Assembly: GCA_964444665.1 (NCBI GenBank)
Contig: CAYUIE010000001.1
Coordinates: 305,037-369,036, forward strand
DNA length: 64,000 bases
Reading direction: 5' to 3'
Origin: CAYZTY01 sp964444665
Lineage (GTDB): Bacteria; Planctomycetota; Phycisphaerae; Sedimentisphaerales; CAYZTY01
Under the pieces are notes generated by a model. The model worked only from the letters and a program-made list of their open reading frames with translations. It was not told the DNA's origin and searched no databases. Positions 1 to 10,167 of this stretch are shown here, piece by piece. A program made the position numbers and the translations under genes. Position 1 is the first letter of the stretch; every line of letters begins with the position of its first letter.

Positions 1-690
1 GTAGCCTTTGCCTCGCCGCCTATCCTCGGCGCCACTGCGAATCCACAGCTTGTTGCTGAAGTTGTTCGTTTGTGTTACCGACGAGGAAAAGCCAAACAGG
101 TGATTATCACCGATAATCCCATCAATGACCCCCAAAGCTGTTTTAGATTAAGCGGCATCGGAAAGGCGGCCTCCGAGGCCGGCGCGAAAATCCTGCTGCC
201 CAGAGACGGTTACTTCCGGAATGTTAGCCTTGCAGGCGGCAGGCTTATTAAAAATTGGCCGGTGTTTACTGTGCCCCTTGAAAAAATCGATAAGCTGATT
301 GGAATTGCCCCGGTCAAAGACCACGATAGAAGCGGCGCGTCGATGACGATGAAGAACTGGTACGGGCTGCTCGGCGGCAGAAGAAATATCTTTCATCAGG
401 ATATTAATACGATTATCGCAGAGCTTGCGATGATGGTTAAGGCAACGTTAGTGATTCTTGATGGTACGCAGGTAATGATGACGAACGGCCCGACTGGAGG
501 TGCCGCCTCGGACCTGCAACGGAAAAATGTGATGATTGCGAGTTGTAATGCCGTAGCGGCTGATGCGTACGGCTGTTCACTGTTAAATTTGGCGGTGGCT
601 GATTTGCCTTATCTCGGCAAGGCCCGGAAGGGCGGTGCCGGCACGACAGATTTTGAATCACTGAAACCGATTATTACATCGATAGGCTAA
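1..690 (+). CDS. DUF362 domain protein, 5' end outside the window
   Basis: The reading frame is open from base 1, so the gene starts upstream of the window; the TTG at 70 is internal and not the start. About 229 residues are visible. The conserved core of DUF362 is recognisable: a DNPIND segment, HDRSGASMTMKNWYG followed by an FHQDIN segment, an aspartate in VILDGT, and the C-terminal AVAADAYG stretch. DUF362 proteins often accompany 4Fe-4S proteins and are thought to act in redox chemistry, but no reaction is established. The next gene, a membrane polyferredoxin, starts 25 bases downstream on the same strand, which supports an operon. Family assignment is firm; function is unknown. Confidence 0.85.
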   Translation, partial: VAFASPPILGATANPQLVAEVVRLCYRRGKAKQVIITDNPINDPQSCFRLSGIGKAASEAGAKILLPRDGYFRNVSLAGGRLIKNWPVFTVPLEKIDKLIGIAPVKDHDRSGASMTMKNWYGLLGGRRNIFHQDINTIIAELAMMVKATLVILDGTQVMMTNGPTGGAASDLQRKNVMIASCNAVAADAYGCSLLNLAVADLPYLGKARKGGAGTTDFESLKPIITSIG

Positions 691-715
691 CCTGTGCCAT
701 AGGAAGTGGCTTTAT

Positions 716-2473
716 ATGAGAATAGTTACAGTCAGACGAATAAGTCAGATTTTTTTCTTTGTTTTATTTTTGTGGTTCTGTCTGGTTACCACAATCGGTG
801 GTGAGTGGTGGCGGCTGAGGGGCTGGCCTGTTAATTTGTTCCTGCAGCTTGACCCGCTCGTGGCCATAGGTACAGCTCTGACAACGCACAGTCTTTATTG
901 GCCGCTGCTATGGGCTCTGCCGGTCGTAGCTCTTACTATAATACTCGGGCGGTTCTTTTGTAGTTGGGTCTGTCCGTTTGGTTCTGTGCATCATTTCGTT
1001 GGCTTTTTAGCTTATCGAAAGAAAAACCTGGCGGAAAAAGTTAAAGCAAACAGGTATCGAAAAGGCCAGTGTATTAAATACTTCATCCTGATATTCTTCC
1101 TTATTCTTGCGGCGCTGCCTTTGGCGAAGGGGCCGGGTCTTCAAATTGGCCTGCTTGACCCTATATCATTAATGAGTCGTTCGGTTAATCTTGTTTTGCT
1201 GCCCGTCATAGATAATCTGACTGGAACCATCTCAGTAAGTGCTCGTTTCTACGAAGGTGCCTGGTTGATATTGACCATATTTTTTGCTGCTGTCTTTCTC
1301 AACCTGCTTATCCCGCGGTTTTATTGCAGATTTATCTGCCCCCTCGGTGCTTTGTTCGGCATCATAGGCAGGTTTGCTATCTGGCGAATAGGTAAAAAAC
1401 AAATCGGCTGTCCCGACTGTAAAATGTGTGAAAGGGCCTGTCAGGGGGCATGTGCGCCTTCAGCAAAAATCAGAATTAGCGAATGTGTCCTTTGCTTTAA
1501 CTGCCTTCAGGATTGCGCCAACGAAACGATTAGCTATCAGACCCGTCCATCGCTGGCCGGCGAGATTACCAATCCCGACATCACTCGCAGAGGTTTTATG
1601 CTTTCAGCTATAAGTGGAGTTTTTGCGCTGCCTGCTATCCGGCTGGGTAATCTTCTCGGCTCGAATTATTACTACAGGCTTATTCGTCCGCCGGGTGCCT
1701 TGCCGGAGGAGGAATTCCTGCAGCGATGTATTAAATGCGGCCAGTGTATGCGAATATGTCCGACGAATGTAATTCAACCGGGCGGTCTGCAGCCGGGCTT
1801 CGAAAGTTTATGGACACCGGTGCTCAATATGCGCATCGGCTCGAGCGGCTGTCAGTTAAATTGCACCGCCTGTGGTTACATCTGTCCCACCTCGGCCATC
1901 CGGCCAATCAGCCTTTCGGAAAAATTAGGGCTCGATGATTTTGCTCAGGCAGGCCCGATTAAAATGGGGACTGCCTTTGTTGACCGCTCCCGCTGCCTGC
2001 CCTGGGCGATGGATAAACCCTGTATTGTTTGTCAGGAGAACTGTCCCGTCAGCCCAAAGGCCATTTATACACGAACGTCCTTCGAAACGGTAAGGGACGG
2101 CATTCTGACAGTAAAAAAGGCCGTCGGCGGTGTCGTCGAGACCATCGAGGACACCCTTGTGCCTGACCAGTTTTCCACCGGCGATTATTATTGTCTTTTA
2201 AAGAACGGTGAGCGCAGAAAAATAGAGACAAATACAGAAAATACAATTGTGGTTTCATCAGCCGATTCATTTGAAAGAATCCCCGTTGAAGGCGAAAAAA
2301 TAGAAATTCAGATTCGGCTTCAAAGGCCCTATGTAGATATTCACAGATGTATTGGCTGTGGTGTTTGCGAACACGAGTGCCCCGTCAGCGGTAGAAGAGC
2401 TATAAGGGTCTCTGCCGAAGGTGAAACCAGGAGCCGACATAAGTCAATAACCCCAAAAGGGCAATATTTGTAG
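716..2473 (+). CDS. NapH/MauN-like membrane polyferredoxin
   Basis: A 585-residue integral membrane iron-sulfur protein. The N-terminal half has about five hydrophobic segments with the paired loop motifs CSWVCPFGS and CRFICPLGA typical of NapH/NosR/CcoG-type proteins. After a first ferredoxin pair (CPDCKMCERAC, CVLCFNC) comes a twin-arginine-like stretch TRRGFMLSAISG near residue 290, so the second half may be exported. It then has CIKCGQCMRICP, CTACGYICP, CIVCQENCP and CIGCGVCEHECP clusters. It probably carries electrons across or along the membrane to the exported reductase encoded next. ATG at 716 follows an AGGAAG ribosome site nine bases upstream. The exact donor and acceptor cannot be read from sequence. 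Confidence 0.88.
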   Translation: MRIVTVRRISQIFFFVLFLWFCLVTTIGGEWWRLRGWPVNLFLQLDPLVAIGTALTTHSLYWPLLWALPVVALTIILGRFFCSWVCPFGSVHHFVGFLAYRKKNLAEKVKANRYRKGQCIKYFILIFFLILAALPLAKGPGLQIGLLDPISLMSRSVNLVLLPVIDNLTGTISVSARFYEGAWLILTIFFAAVFLNLLIPRFYCRFICPLGALFGIIGRFAIWRIGKKQIGCPDCKMCERACQGACAPSAKIRISECVLCFNCLQDCANETISYQTRPSLAGEITNPDITRRGFMLSAISGVFALPAIRLGNLLGSNYYYRLIRPPGALPEEEFLQRCIKCGQCMRICPTNVIQPGGLQPGFESLWTPVLNMRIGSSGCQLNCTACGYICPTSAIRPISLSEKLGLDDFAQAGPIKMGTAFVDRSRCLPWAMDKPCIVCQENCPVSPKAIYTRTSFETVRDGILTVKKAVGGVVETIEDTLVPDQFSTGDYYCLLKNGERRKIETNTENTIVVSSADSFERIPVEGEKIEIQIRLQRPYVDIHRCIGCGVCEHECPVSGRRAIRVSAEGETRSRHKSITPKGQYL

Positions 2474-2484
2474 GAGTAGATGCA

Positions 2485-3738
2485 ATGAGTTCAAGAGAAA
2501 ATAGAATTGATAGAAGACAATTTCTGAAAACTACTGCCACCGCAGGCGTTGCAGGTATCTTTGCCTCGGCGGGCTGCCGAAAAAAAACCAGTGATGCTGA
2601 ATCGGTTGATTCTGATACTATGGCACAGCCACAACAGGGCGTTTTTCCCAATGTTCCGAGACGCAAACTGGGCAAAACCGGCGTTGATGTTTCCTGCCTG
2701 TCTCTTGGGACTATGTTTAATCTTGTTGAAAGTCAAATTGTATTAGAAAGGTCGCTTCAGTGGGGCGTCAACTACTGGGACACGGCAAATAGTTACGCAG
2801 GTGGGAATAGCGAACTCGGTATAGGCAAATTTCTCGCCAAAAATCCCGAACGACGAAAAGAGTTATTCATTGTGAGCAAGGCCTCCGGTGCAGGAAGGCC
2901 CAAAGACATAGAAAGGCGACTTCAAACCTCTCTGGAAAGAATGAATACCGAATACATCGACCTGTATTATGGCATACACGGATTGTCCAATCCGAAACAA
3001 CTGACGGATGAGCTGAAACAATGGGCCGAGGACGCCAAGAAGCGCAAGCTAATACGTTTTTTGGGTTTTAGTACTCACCGGAATATGGCCAAGTGTCTTA
3101 TCGCCGCGGCCAAGCTCGACTGGATTGACGCTTTAATGACGAGTTACAATTTCCGATTGATGCAGGATGACGAGATGCAGGCCGCCGTAGAAGCCTGCCA
3201 TAAGGCTGGCATAGGCCTGATAGCAATGAAAACACAGGCACATGGCCAAAAAATTAGAGGTGAAAAATCCAAAAAGCTGTTCGACCATTTCCTGCAACGC
3301 GGCTTTACTCCCGGACAGGCAAAAATCAAAATCGTTCTGCAGGACGAGAGATTCAGCTCGGCCTGTGTAGGGATGGAAAGCGTCGCCCGTGTAACTACGA
3401 ATGTTGCGGCCGTGCTCGATAAAACAAAACTTACCCGTGAGGATATGGCCGTATTTGAGAAATTCGCAAAAAGCACCTGTAGCGGTTATTGTGCCGGCTG
3501 CGGCGATATCTGTAATTCAGCCCTGCCCGATGTTTCCTGCGTGAGCGACGTTATGCGCTATTTAATGTACTACAACAATTACGGCCAGCGCACCCTTGCC
3601 CGACAGCTTTTCGCGACAATCCCGGCAGATACCAGGGCCAGACTCGCACTGGCTGATTACAGCCGGGCCGAGGTCATTTGCCCGCAAAAAATGCCTATAA
3701 AGAAACTAATCTCAGAGGCCGTAAGAAAACTTGCGTGA
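2485..3738 (+). CDS. Tat-exported aldo/keto reductase with C-terminal Cys cluster
   Basis: A 417-residue protein beginning with a twin-arginine signal (DRRQFLKTTATAGVAG) that ends in a lipobox-like AGC. The aldo/keto reductase barrel follows, with the catalytic tetrad pattern visible: D and Y in WDTANSYAGG, K in FIVSKAS, H in YYGIHG. The C-terminal region holds CSGYCAGCGDIC, which resembles the iron-sulfur-like tail of the COG1453 branch of this superfamily. The ribosome site GGAG overlaps the stop of the polyferredoxin gene, so the two are co-transcribed and probably work together, with electrons delivered through the membrane polyferredoxin. Substrate unknown. It is convergent with the next gene. 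Confidence 0.87.
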   Translation: MSSRENRIDRRQFLKTTATAGVAGIFASAGCRKKTSDAESVDSDTMAQPQQGVFPNVPRRKLGKTGVDVSCLSLGTMFNLVESQIVLERSLQWGVNYWDTANSYAGGNSELGIGKFLAKNPERRKELFIVSKASGAGRPKDIERRLQTSLERMNTEYIDLYYGIHGLSNPKQLTDELKQWAEDAKKRKLIRFLGFSTHRNMAKCLIAAAKLDWIDALMTSYNFRLMQDDEMQAAVEACHKAGIGLIAMKTQAHGQKIRGEKSKKLFDHFLQRGFTPGQAKIKIVLQDERFSSACVGMESVARVTTNVAAVLDKTKLTREDMAVFEKFAKSTCSGYCAGCGDICNSALPDVSCVSDVMRYLMYYNNYGQRTLARQLFATIPADTRARLALADYSRAEVICPQKMPIKKLISEAVRKLA

Positions 3739-3755
3739 GTCGGTGGAGATAGCGC

Positions 3756-4298
3756 TTACGCATTCTTTTTGAGAAATGAAAAGATTTGTGAAATTTCAGT
3801 GATGATTCTATCACGATTTTGAACTGTCAGATTGAATAACCGTACGTCAGGATAATTCTTGACTTCGCCGATAAGGCCTGAACCTTTCCGTGCAACTGTA
3901 GCCAGGATAGACCTGTCGGAAGCAAACAGCTTTCTCACGGCTTCGATAAACTTTCTCGAAAAACACTCCATCTTGCCAATCTCGTCAATCACAAACAATC
4001 TGGCATCGGTTCGGTCGGCGTTTAATATCCTGACTACTGATTTTTCGAAACCTGGCACATTCACACCATATTTCCCAACTCGCGGTGGGCCTTTAATCTT
4101 AACATCTGCCAGAATGCCTTCACTCCCATCCAGCCTATTCCACATAAAGCCTGTCCGCCGGCCGTTATTGCGAATCTCTTGTGTATAAAAGCCGACCACA
4201 TTCTTGCACTTAAGGTTCGTGAGAATTCGCATTATAGCAGTCGTTTTGCCGCAGCCCGGCAGGCCGGTTACCAGAATTTTAGCGTACTTCAAAGACAT
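3756..4298 (-). CDS. THEP1-type nucleoside-triphosphatase
   Basis: 180 residues, the normal length of the NTPase_1/THEP1 family. The Walker A motif GLPGCGKTT is at residues 12-20, and a Walker B-like strand FVIDEIGKME lies near residue 105. The family hydrolyses nucleoside triphosphates; its cellular role is not settled. The gene is convergent with the aldo/keto reductase (17-base gap) and diverges from the CotH cluster, so it appears to be a single-gene transcript. The start is the first ATG in frame and leaves a P-loop at the expected place. Confidence 0.85.
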   Translation of the reverse strand: MSLKYAKILVTGLPGCGKTTAIMRILTNLKCKNVVGFYTQEIRNNGRRTGFMWNRLDGSEGILADVKIKGPPRVGKYGVNVPGFEKSVVRILNADRTDARLFVIDEIGKMECFSRKFIEAVRKLFASDRSILATVARKGSGLIGEVKNYPDVRLFNLTVQNRDRIITEISQIFSFLKKNA

Positions 4299-4484
4299 AG
4301 GATTAATATTTCTTTACTGCAAACTGCCGGTATCTGCAACATATAGTTTTAATGAAAATCTGTGTTTCAAATAATAGGACCGCTCATTCTGCTTCCCGAA
4401 AATCATTATCGGACTAATGAAAGCGAAGAACTGTCAAAAACCCACATAACACCTTCAGAAACACACTTTTAGGTAAAAAACCGA

Positions 4485-4514
4485 TTGACATCTCAAATCT
4501 ATGTGTGTTATAAT
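4485..4514 (+). promoter_or_regulatory. Sigma-70 type promoter of the CotH cluster
   Basis: TTGACA at 4485-4490 and TATAAT at 4509-4514 are both perfect consensus hexamers separated by 18 bases. Transcription would start near 4521, giving an untranslated leader of about 100 bases before the ATG at 4620. No other promoter in the window looks this good. Confidence 0.75.
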
Positions 4515-4619
4515 GGATAAGACTTAATTAGCAAAAAAACATCGTTTTATACTTCTAAGGCCCGTTGGATGCATGTCAGCGGTGGAGGGAACAGTGTATA
4601 TGTATATAGGGAGATAAAA

Positions 4620-7600
4620 ATGCTTAGTCCTATGAAAACTCTATTGGCTTTCCGTTTGTTTGCTAACTGTTTATTGCCACCAGTGGCAAAAGCTGTCAGT
4701 CGGCCCGGGGTCGGGCAAGGCAAGGCTGAACGAATCGGATTGCTTGTGATGTTTGTATTAGTGGTATTGTTAGCTGGTTCAGCGTCGGCAACACAGTTTC
4801 CAAGGGGTGATCTAACAAGAAATGGAATAGTGAATTTTGAGGATTTCAGTATACTTGCAAAAGATTGGCTTGAGCCCGTGCTATGCTATGACTCAAATTG
4901 CCCCAACCTCGACAGATTAAACATCGTAAACAGGATAGACCTTGAGATATTCATAAATGATTGGGGAAAGTCCGGGATTCCGCTGGTCATCAATGAATTT
5001 ATGGCGATAAACAGCGATACGATAGAGGACCCGGAAGAGGCGGACGAATACCCGGACTGGATTGAAATCTATAACGCCGGTGACTACTCTATTGATATAG
5101 GTGGTATGTACCTGACTGATGACCCGTGCGACCCCGGCGATTGGTGGCAGATTCCCACTGATTCGAACACAGAGACGACGATTGCTCCCCACGGCCATCT
5201 TGTGATTTGGGCAGATAGTGATCCGGAACAAGGTGTCCTGCACACGGACTTTAAACTCAGTGGTGATGGAGAGGACATTGCCCTGTTTGACTCAAATAGC
5301 ATTCTGATAGACAGGTACAGTTTTAACCAGCAGTATAGTGATATTTCCTACGGCCGGTTACCTGATACAAGCGATAACTGGCGATTTATGGGCGATCCTA
5401 CACCGGGACTGCAAAATGACGGTGGGTACCTTGGTCTCGTGGAGGAAGTAAAGTTTAGCCATAAACGCGGAATTTACACTTCTTCATTCTCGTTGATATT
5501 ATCTACGGAGACAGACGATGCTACGATACGCTATACGACGGACGGTCGTGAGCCCACTGAGAGCAGTACTGAATATACCAGTCCTCTCTACATAAGCAGC
5601 ACAAATTGTATACGCGCCAGGGCGTTCAGGCCCGGATGGCTTGCCTCGCGAAGCAAAACCCATTCTTATCTATTCGGCTTGACTACGGCCCAGAAGTCAT
5701 TGCCGATTATTTCCATTGTCGGTGATGAAGAACAATCACTGATCGAACCAAATGGCGTTATGGCCATCGTAGGGGGTGAGTATAACGGGGGAGTCTGGCA
5801 AGCGGTAGATCCCTGTGATTACAACAATCCTATACATCGAGGAATAGAATACGAACGGCCTATATCCGTTGAGCTGATTGAACCTTACGACAGCAATGTC
5901 GGTTTCCAGGAAAACTGCGGCATCCGCGTCCAGGGCAGCGACTATCATCGGCCGCGGTACAGACGCGACAATCCCGACTGGTCACAAAATTGGAATTACA
6001 ACAAATTCAGTTTCAAATGCTACTTCCGCAGTGATTACGGCGAGAACCGGCTCGAATATCCTATGTTTCCGCTTTCCGATATCAGCCGTTGGCGCAGCGT
6101 CGTACTACGCGGAGGACACAACGACATGTATAATCCGTTTGTTAAGGACGAGCTGCACAGGCGGCTGCATAGAGATATGGGTGCCGTGGAAGGCACGGGA
6201 ATAATAGCCAACCTTATCCTCAACGGCGAATTCAAGATCTTCTATAATCCCTGTGAACGCACCGACCAGGAGTTTTTCCAGGAGTGGTATGATAGTGATG
6301 AAGAATGGGATGTAATTACACAGTCGGAGGCCCGAGACGGTGACTACGTGGCCTGGAATGCGTTGAATAGTTTCATTACCGGCAACGATATGTCGAATAA
6401 TTTGAATTACTATTTAGCCGGCAAGCGTTTCGATATTCAGGCATTTATCGATTACCTGCTTGTTGAGCTGTACTCGGCCAACTGGGATTGGCCTGGTAAT
6501 AACTGGACGGTCGCAGCCGAGCGGTCTGATAAGGGAAAATTCAGGTATTTAGTCTGGGATATAGAAGGCGCGATGCAAGAGGAATACCTGGATGACGTCG
6601 GTTTCAACAAGTTTCCATCTTATGGAGGAAATAGTGGTCTTAACGGCGAAAATACACCCATGGCCAATATATACAGGGCATTGAGGGCGCATGCCGATTT
6701 CGACCAGCTATTTTCCGACCGTTTGCACAAACATTTCAATAACGGCGGTGCGATGACGAAAGGCAATATATTAGCGCGATTTAACGAGCTTAAAGACGAG
6801 ATGTCGGCCGTTCTCCCCAGTATGTACACCTATATCCCCGTTACGTGGATACCGCAGCGAGAGGCTATTTTACTGGATGCCTGTGCAGATGAAGATTTAT
6901 TTCTGCTTGAGGCACCTGCATTTTATATAAATGACGTTAACCAGCACGGCGGTTATATTTCAGTGGGGGATGACCTGAGTATAATTAAGAGCGGCTCAGG
7001 CACAATCTATTACACCATTGACGGACAGGACCCACGTCTTTGGGGCTCATATACAAGCCTGGTAGATGAGCATGCAGATAAGCAGGTTCTTGTCCCAACC
7101 GGTGATATCGGTACTGACTGGAGGACAGACCCCAACTTCATAACATCAGGTTGGACCGAAGGGGAAGGAGGTGTTGGGTACGAGACAGGCTCAGGTTATG
7201 AAAGCTACATCGATGTTGATGTTTATGACAAAATGTATAATCACAACGGCACTTGTTACTTGCGAATTCCTTTCACAGTTGACTGCGACCCGGCCGACAT
7301 CACAACGTTAATCCTGCAAGTGCGATATGACGACGGCTTCATCGCTTACCTTAACGGGGTAAAAATTGCTGAAATTAACGCACCTGGCTCACCGCAGTGG
7401 AATTCCCTGGCTACCGGCAGTCATGAGGCCGATGATAGCTTCGATAGTTACGATGTTACAAGCTACATTGGAAACCTTGACAAGGGCGAGAATCTGCTGG
7501 CTATCCACGCGCTTAATCGCGCTACCAACAACAGCGATTTTATAATATGTGCGGAGTTGCTTAAAGGCAGCACCTTAGGTGGTATCTCGGCCAGTGCAAG

Positions 7601-9218
7601 CAGCTACACTAGCGCAATCACGATGAATGAAAGCGCGACAGTCAAGGCGCGAGTGCTTTATTCAGGTGACTGGAGCGGGCTGAATGAGGCTACATACGCC
7701 GTAGGTCCGGTCGCTGAGAACCTTCGTATTACAGAGATAATGTTTCATCCACAGGATGTGCCTGCCGGTGACCCGAATGCAGAGTACATCGAACTGCGAA
7801 ATATCGGGCCGGAGAATATAAAACTAAACCTGGTCAGATTCACAAAAGGAGTCGATTTTACCTTCCCGCCTGGCATCAATTTGGCAGCCGGCGATTACAT
7901 CGTGGTGGTGAAAGACAAGTTTGCATTTGCCTCGGAGTATCCGAGTTTTACCGGCATCATTGCAGGCGAATATGAAGGCAGTCTTAATAATGGAGGAGAA
8001 AAAATCAGACTCAGGGATGCTGTTGACGGGATAATTCATGAATTTAATTACGGGGATGACTGGCGCCCGATTACCGACGGGGAAGGCTTCTCTCTGACTA
8101 TAATAGACCAGAACAATCCCGACCCCAATAGCTGGGGCGAGAAAGATTCCTGGCGGGCAAGCGCGCTACGAGGCGGCTCGCCGGGTACTGACGATGACGG
8201 CCTGCTTCCCAATCCCGGCACCATAGCCATAAACGAAGTAATGTCACACTCGCACGGCACCGCGCCGGACTGGATAGAGTTATTTAACACTACTGCTGAA
8301 GGCATTGATATCGGCGGCTGGTACCTGAGTGATAATGACGACGACGATCCTAACCGGATGAAATATAAAGTCGCAGCAGGTACTGTTATTCCTGCAGGTG
8401 GATATATGCTTTTCTGTGAAGACGCGAATTTCGGTGCTACTGCAAGCGACCCAGGCCGGTTGATTGGCTTTGCCTTTAGTGAAAATGGCGAAGAGGTTTG
8501 CCTTAGTTCCGCACAAGGCGCAGAGTTGACCGGCTACCGGGAAATAGAAGATTTTGGCGCTTCGGAAACAGGTATATCGTTCGGGCGTTATTTCAAGAGC
8601 AGCACAGGCAATTATAATTTTGTTGCTTTGGATTCGAACACGCCGGGTGCGGCAAATGCTTATCCGAAAATCAGCCCGATAGTGATTACCGAGATTATGT
8701 ATAATCCGCCGACGGCCAATCAGCACGAAGAATATATCGAGCTTTATAACAGAACAGCCTCTTCAGTTGTCCTGTACGATTACGTAGAAGGCCTGCCATG
8801 GAAATTCACCAGCGGCATCGACTATACCTTCCCTGACAGTCCGAATGAGGTAACTTTGGGGCCTGGAGAGTATTTATTGTTGGTAAAAGACCCGTATGAC
8901 TTCGCGTTACGATATAGTGGCGTGCCCGGTGGTGTCCAGATACTCGGGCCGTACGATGGTAAGCTGAATAACGATGGCGAAAAATTGGACCTTTCAAAGC
9001 CAGGTGATGTGGACGAATTTAACAACCGCTACTATATCCTCCTTGAGAGAGTTAATTACAGTGACGGTTCACATCCGCAGGATTGTCCCGGCAACGTGGA
9101 CCTCTGGCCCGTCGAGCCGGACGGTTTTGGCGCCTCATTAAGTCGACTCGTTGCGCAAGATTATGCCAATGACCCGAACAACTGGGGCATAGAAGATCCG
9201 CCGACACCTGGAGAATAA
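4620..9218 (+). CDS. Secreted CotH-family protein with lamin-tail and dockerin-like domains
   Basis: The best start is ATG 4620, preceded by GGGAGAT; the longer open frame from 4569 lacks such a site. That gives about 1,532 residues. An N-terminal hydrophobic signal (LLVMFVLVVLLAGSASA) is followed by a dockerin-like calcium repeat (GDLTRNGIVNFEDFSILAKD). Next come a lamin-tail domain (DWIEIYNAGD), a chitobiase-C-terminal-like fold (IRYTTDGREPT), the CotH kinase-like domain (with YLVWDIEGAMQ), another TIDGQDP repeat and three further lamin-tail domains (AEYIELRNIG, DWIELFNTT, EEYIELYNRT). CotH proteins can phosphorylate proteins with ATP, but that activity is not shown here. First gene of a surface cluster with VTC, DUF4956 and HlyD-like proteins. 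Confidence 0.88.
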   Translation: MLSPMKTLLAFRLFANCLLPPVAKAVSRPGVGQGKAERIGLLVMFVLVVLLAGSASATQFPRGDLTRNGIVNFEDFSILAKDWLEPVLCYDSNCPNLDRLNIVNRIDLEIFINDWGKSGIPLVINEFMAINSDTIEDPEEADEYPDWIEIYNAGDYSIDIGGMYLTDDPCDPGDWWQIPTDSNTETTIAPHGHLVIWADSDPEQGVLHTDFKLSGDGEDIALFDSNSILIDRYSFNQQYSDISYGRLPDTSDNWRFMGDPTPGLQNDGGYLGLVEEVKFSHKRGIYTSSFSLILSTETDDATIRYTTDGREPTESSTEYTSPLYISSTNCIRARAFRPGWLASRSKTHSYLFGLTTAQKSLPIISIVGDEEQSLIEPNGVMAIVGGEYNGGVWQAVDPCDYNNPIHRGIEYERPISVELIEPYDSNVGFQENCGIRVQGSDYHRPRYRRDNPDWSQNWNYNKFSFKCYFRSDYGENRLEYPMFPLSDISRWRSVVLRGGHNDMYNPFVKDELHRRLHRDMGAVEGTGIIANLILNGEFKIFYNPCERTDQEFFQEWYDSDEEWDVITQSEARDGDYVAWNALNSFITGNDMSNNLNYYLAGKRFDIQAFIDYLLVELYSANWDWPGNNWTVAAERSDKGKFRYLVWDIEGAMQEEYLDDVGFNKFPSYGGNSGLNGENTPMANIYRALRAHADFDQLFSDRLHKHFNNGGAMTKGNILARFNELKDEMSAVLPSMYTYIPVTWIPQREAILLDACADEDLFLLEAPAFYINDVNQHGGYISVGDDLSIIKSGSGTIYYTIDGQDPRLWGSYTSLVDEHADKQVLVPTGDIGTDWRTDPNFITSGWTEGEGGVGYETGSGYESYIDVDVYDKMYNHNGTCYLRIPFTVDCDPADITTLILQVRYDDGFIAYLNGVKIAEINAPGSPQWNSLATGSHEADDSFDSYDVTSYIGNLDKGENLLAIHALNRATNNSDFIICAELLKGSTLGGISASASSYTSAITMNESATVKARVLYSGDWSGLNEATYAVGPVAENLRITEIMFHPQDVPAGDPNAEYIELRNIGPENIKLNLVRFTKGVDFTFPPGINLAAGDYIVVVKDKFAFASEYPSFTGIIAGEYEGSLNNGGEKIRLRDAVDGIIHEFNYGDDWRPITDGEGFSLTIIDQNNPDPNSWGEKDSWRASALRGGSPGTDDDGLLPNPGTIAINEVMSHSHGTAPDWIELFNTTAEGIDIGGWYLSDNDDDDPNRMKYKVAAGTVIPAGGYMLFCEDANFGATASDPGRLIGFAFSENGEEVCLSSAQGAELTGYREIEDFGASETGISFGRYFKSSTGNYNFVALDSNTPGAANAYPKISPIVITEIMYNPPTANQHEEYIELYNRTASSVVLYDYVEGLPWKFTSGIDYTFPDSPNEVTLGPGEYLLLVKDPYDFALRYSGVPGGVQILGPYDGKLNNDGEKLDLSKPGDVDEFNNRYYILLERVNYSDGSHPQDCPGNVDLWPVEPDGFGASLSRLVAQDYANDPNNWGIEDPPTPGE

Positions 9219-9264
9219 AAAGATAGTTAGATAAGAATTGGCCTAAGAAACAGAAAAGGTTGTT

Positions 9265-10167
9265 ATGGCAAAGCTGATAAACTTAACAGCCGGGGTAAAA
9301 AGAAAATGGTATGAACGGCTGCGGAGAAAGGCCGCAGATGGAAACACGGTCCATCCTAAGAAAGCCGCAAGTACAGCGAATCAACCTGGTCGGGTAATTG
9401 GTAATACTATCTGGTGCAGGCATGAAATAAAGTATGTCATAACCGAATCGGTAGCAGCGGCAATTGCAGAGTTTATTAAACCTTATATGGAGCCCGACCG
9501 TTACTGCAGGTCTCAGCCCAAAGGGGCCTATCCGATTGCAACCCTGTATCTCGACTCGGGTAACCTGCAACTTTGTCAGGAAACTATGCGAGGGCAAAAG
9601 AATCGGTTCAAACTGCGCATTCGCAGCTACACTGATGAACTTGATTATCCTCGATTCTTTGAAATCAAAAGGCGGGCAGGTAGTATTATTATTAAAAGCC
9701 GCACACAGGTACTGCATCAACACGTAGCATCTTTGCTGTCGGGCTTAAGCTGGCCACAAAACAACGGCAATGGAGAGGCTTCTCTCGGACAGTTTATCCT
9801 TTATATGAATACTATCGGCGCCGGGCCGATTGTTCGAACCCGATATATTCGACAAGCCTTTGAAGGCATCGTTGACCGACGTGTCCGAATAACCTTCGAC
9901 CGGGATTTGAGCTATAAAATAACAAGATGTGCTGATGTGGGCCTTAACGGCACGGAATGGAAGCGAATGCGCTTGAACCAGGTGATTCTGGAGATTAAAT
10001 TTACCGGCTGTTATCCTGCATGGATTAACCGAATGGTAAAGTACTTCAGCCTGCGCCAGCAGTCCGTCTCCAAGTATGTCTCTTCGATAAAACAAGCGAG
10101 TTTGTTTGGACTCTATACGAAAAAAACAACAGGTAACTTGCTATGGGACAAATCTGGCAAATTTTAG
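9265..10167 (+). CDS. VTC-type polyphosphate polymerase domain protein
   Basis: 300 residues of the CYTH/VTC superfamily, whose members make or cleave polyphosphate in a triphosphate tunnel. The basic and acidic tunnel residues are visible in order: RHEIKYVI (near residue 51), TLYLDS, RFKLRIRSY, FFEIKRR, IIKSRTQ, RVRITFDRDL and VILEIKF. There is no signal peptide, so it is cytoplasmic or attached at the inner membrane face. AAAGG lies just upstream of ATG 9265. It begins 46 bases after the CotH gene, and its end overlaps the DUF4956 gene by 25 bases, which indicates translational coupling. This CotH-VTC-DUF4956 combination recurs in bacteria; a joint function is not established. Confidence 0.87.
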   Translation: MAKLINLTAGVKRKWYERLRRKAADGNTVHPKKAASTANQPGRVIGNTIWCRHEIKYVITESVAAAIAEFIKPYMEPDRYCRSQPKGAYPIATLYLDSGNLQLCQETMRGQKNRFKLRIRSYTDELDYPRFFEIKRRAGSIIIKSRTQVLHQHVASLLSGLSWPQNNGNGEASLGQFILYMNTIGAGPIVRTRYIRQAFEGIVDRRVRITFDRDLSYKITRCADVGLNGTEWKRMRLNQVILEIKFTGCYPAWINRMVKYFSLRQQSVSKYVSSIKQASLFGLYTKKTTGNLLWDKSGKF

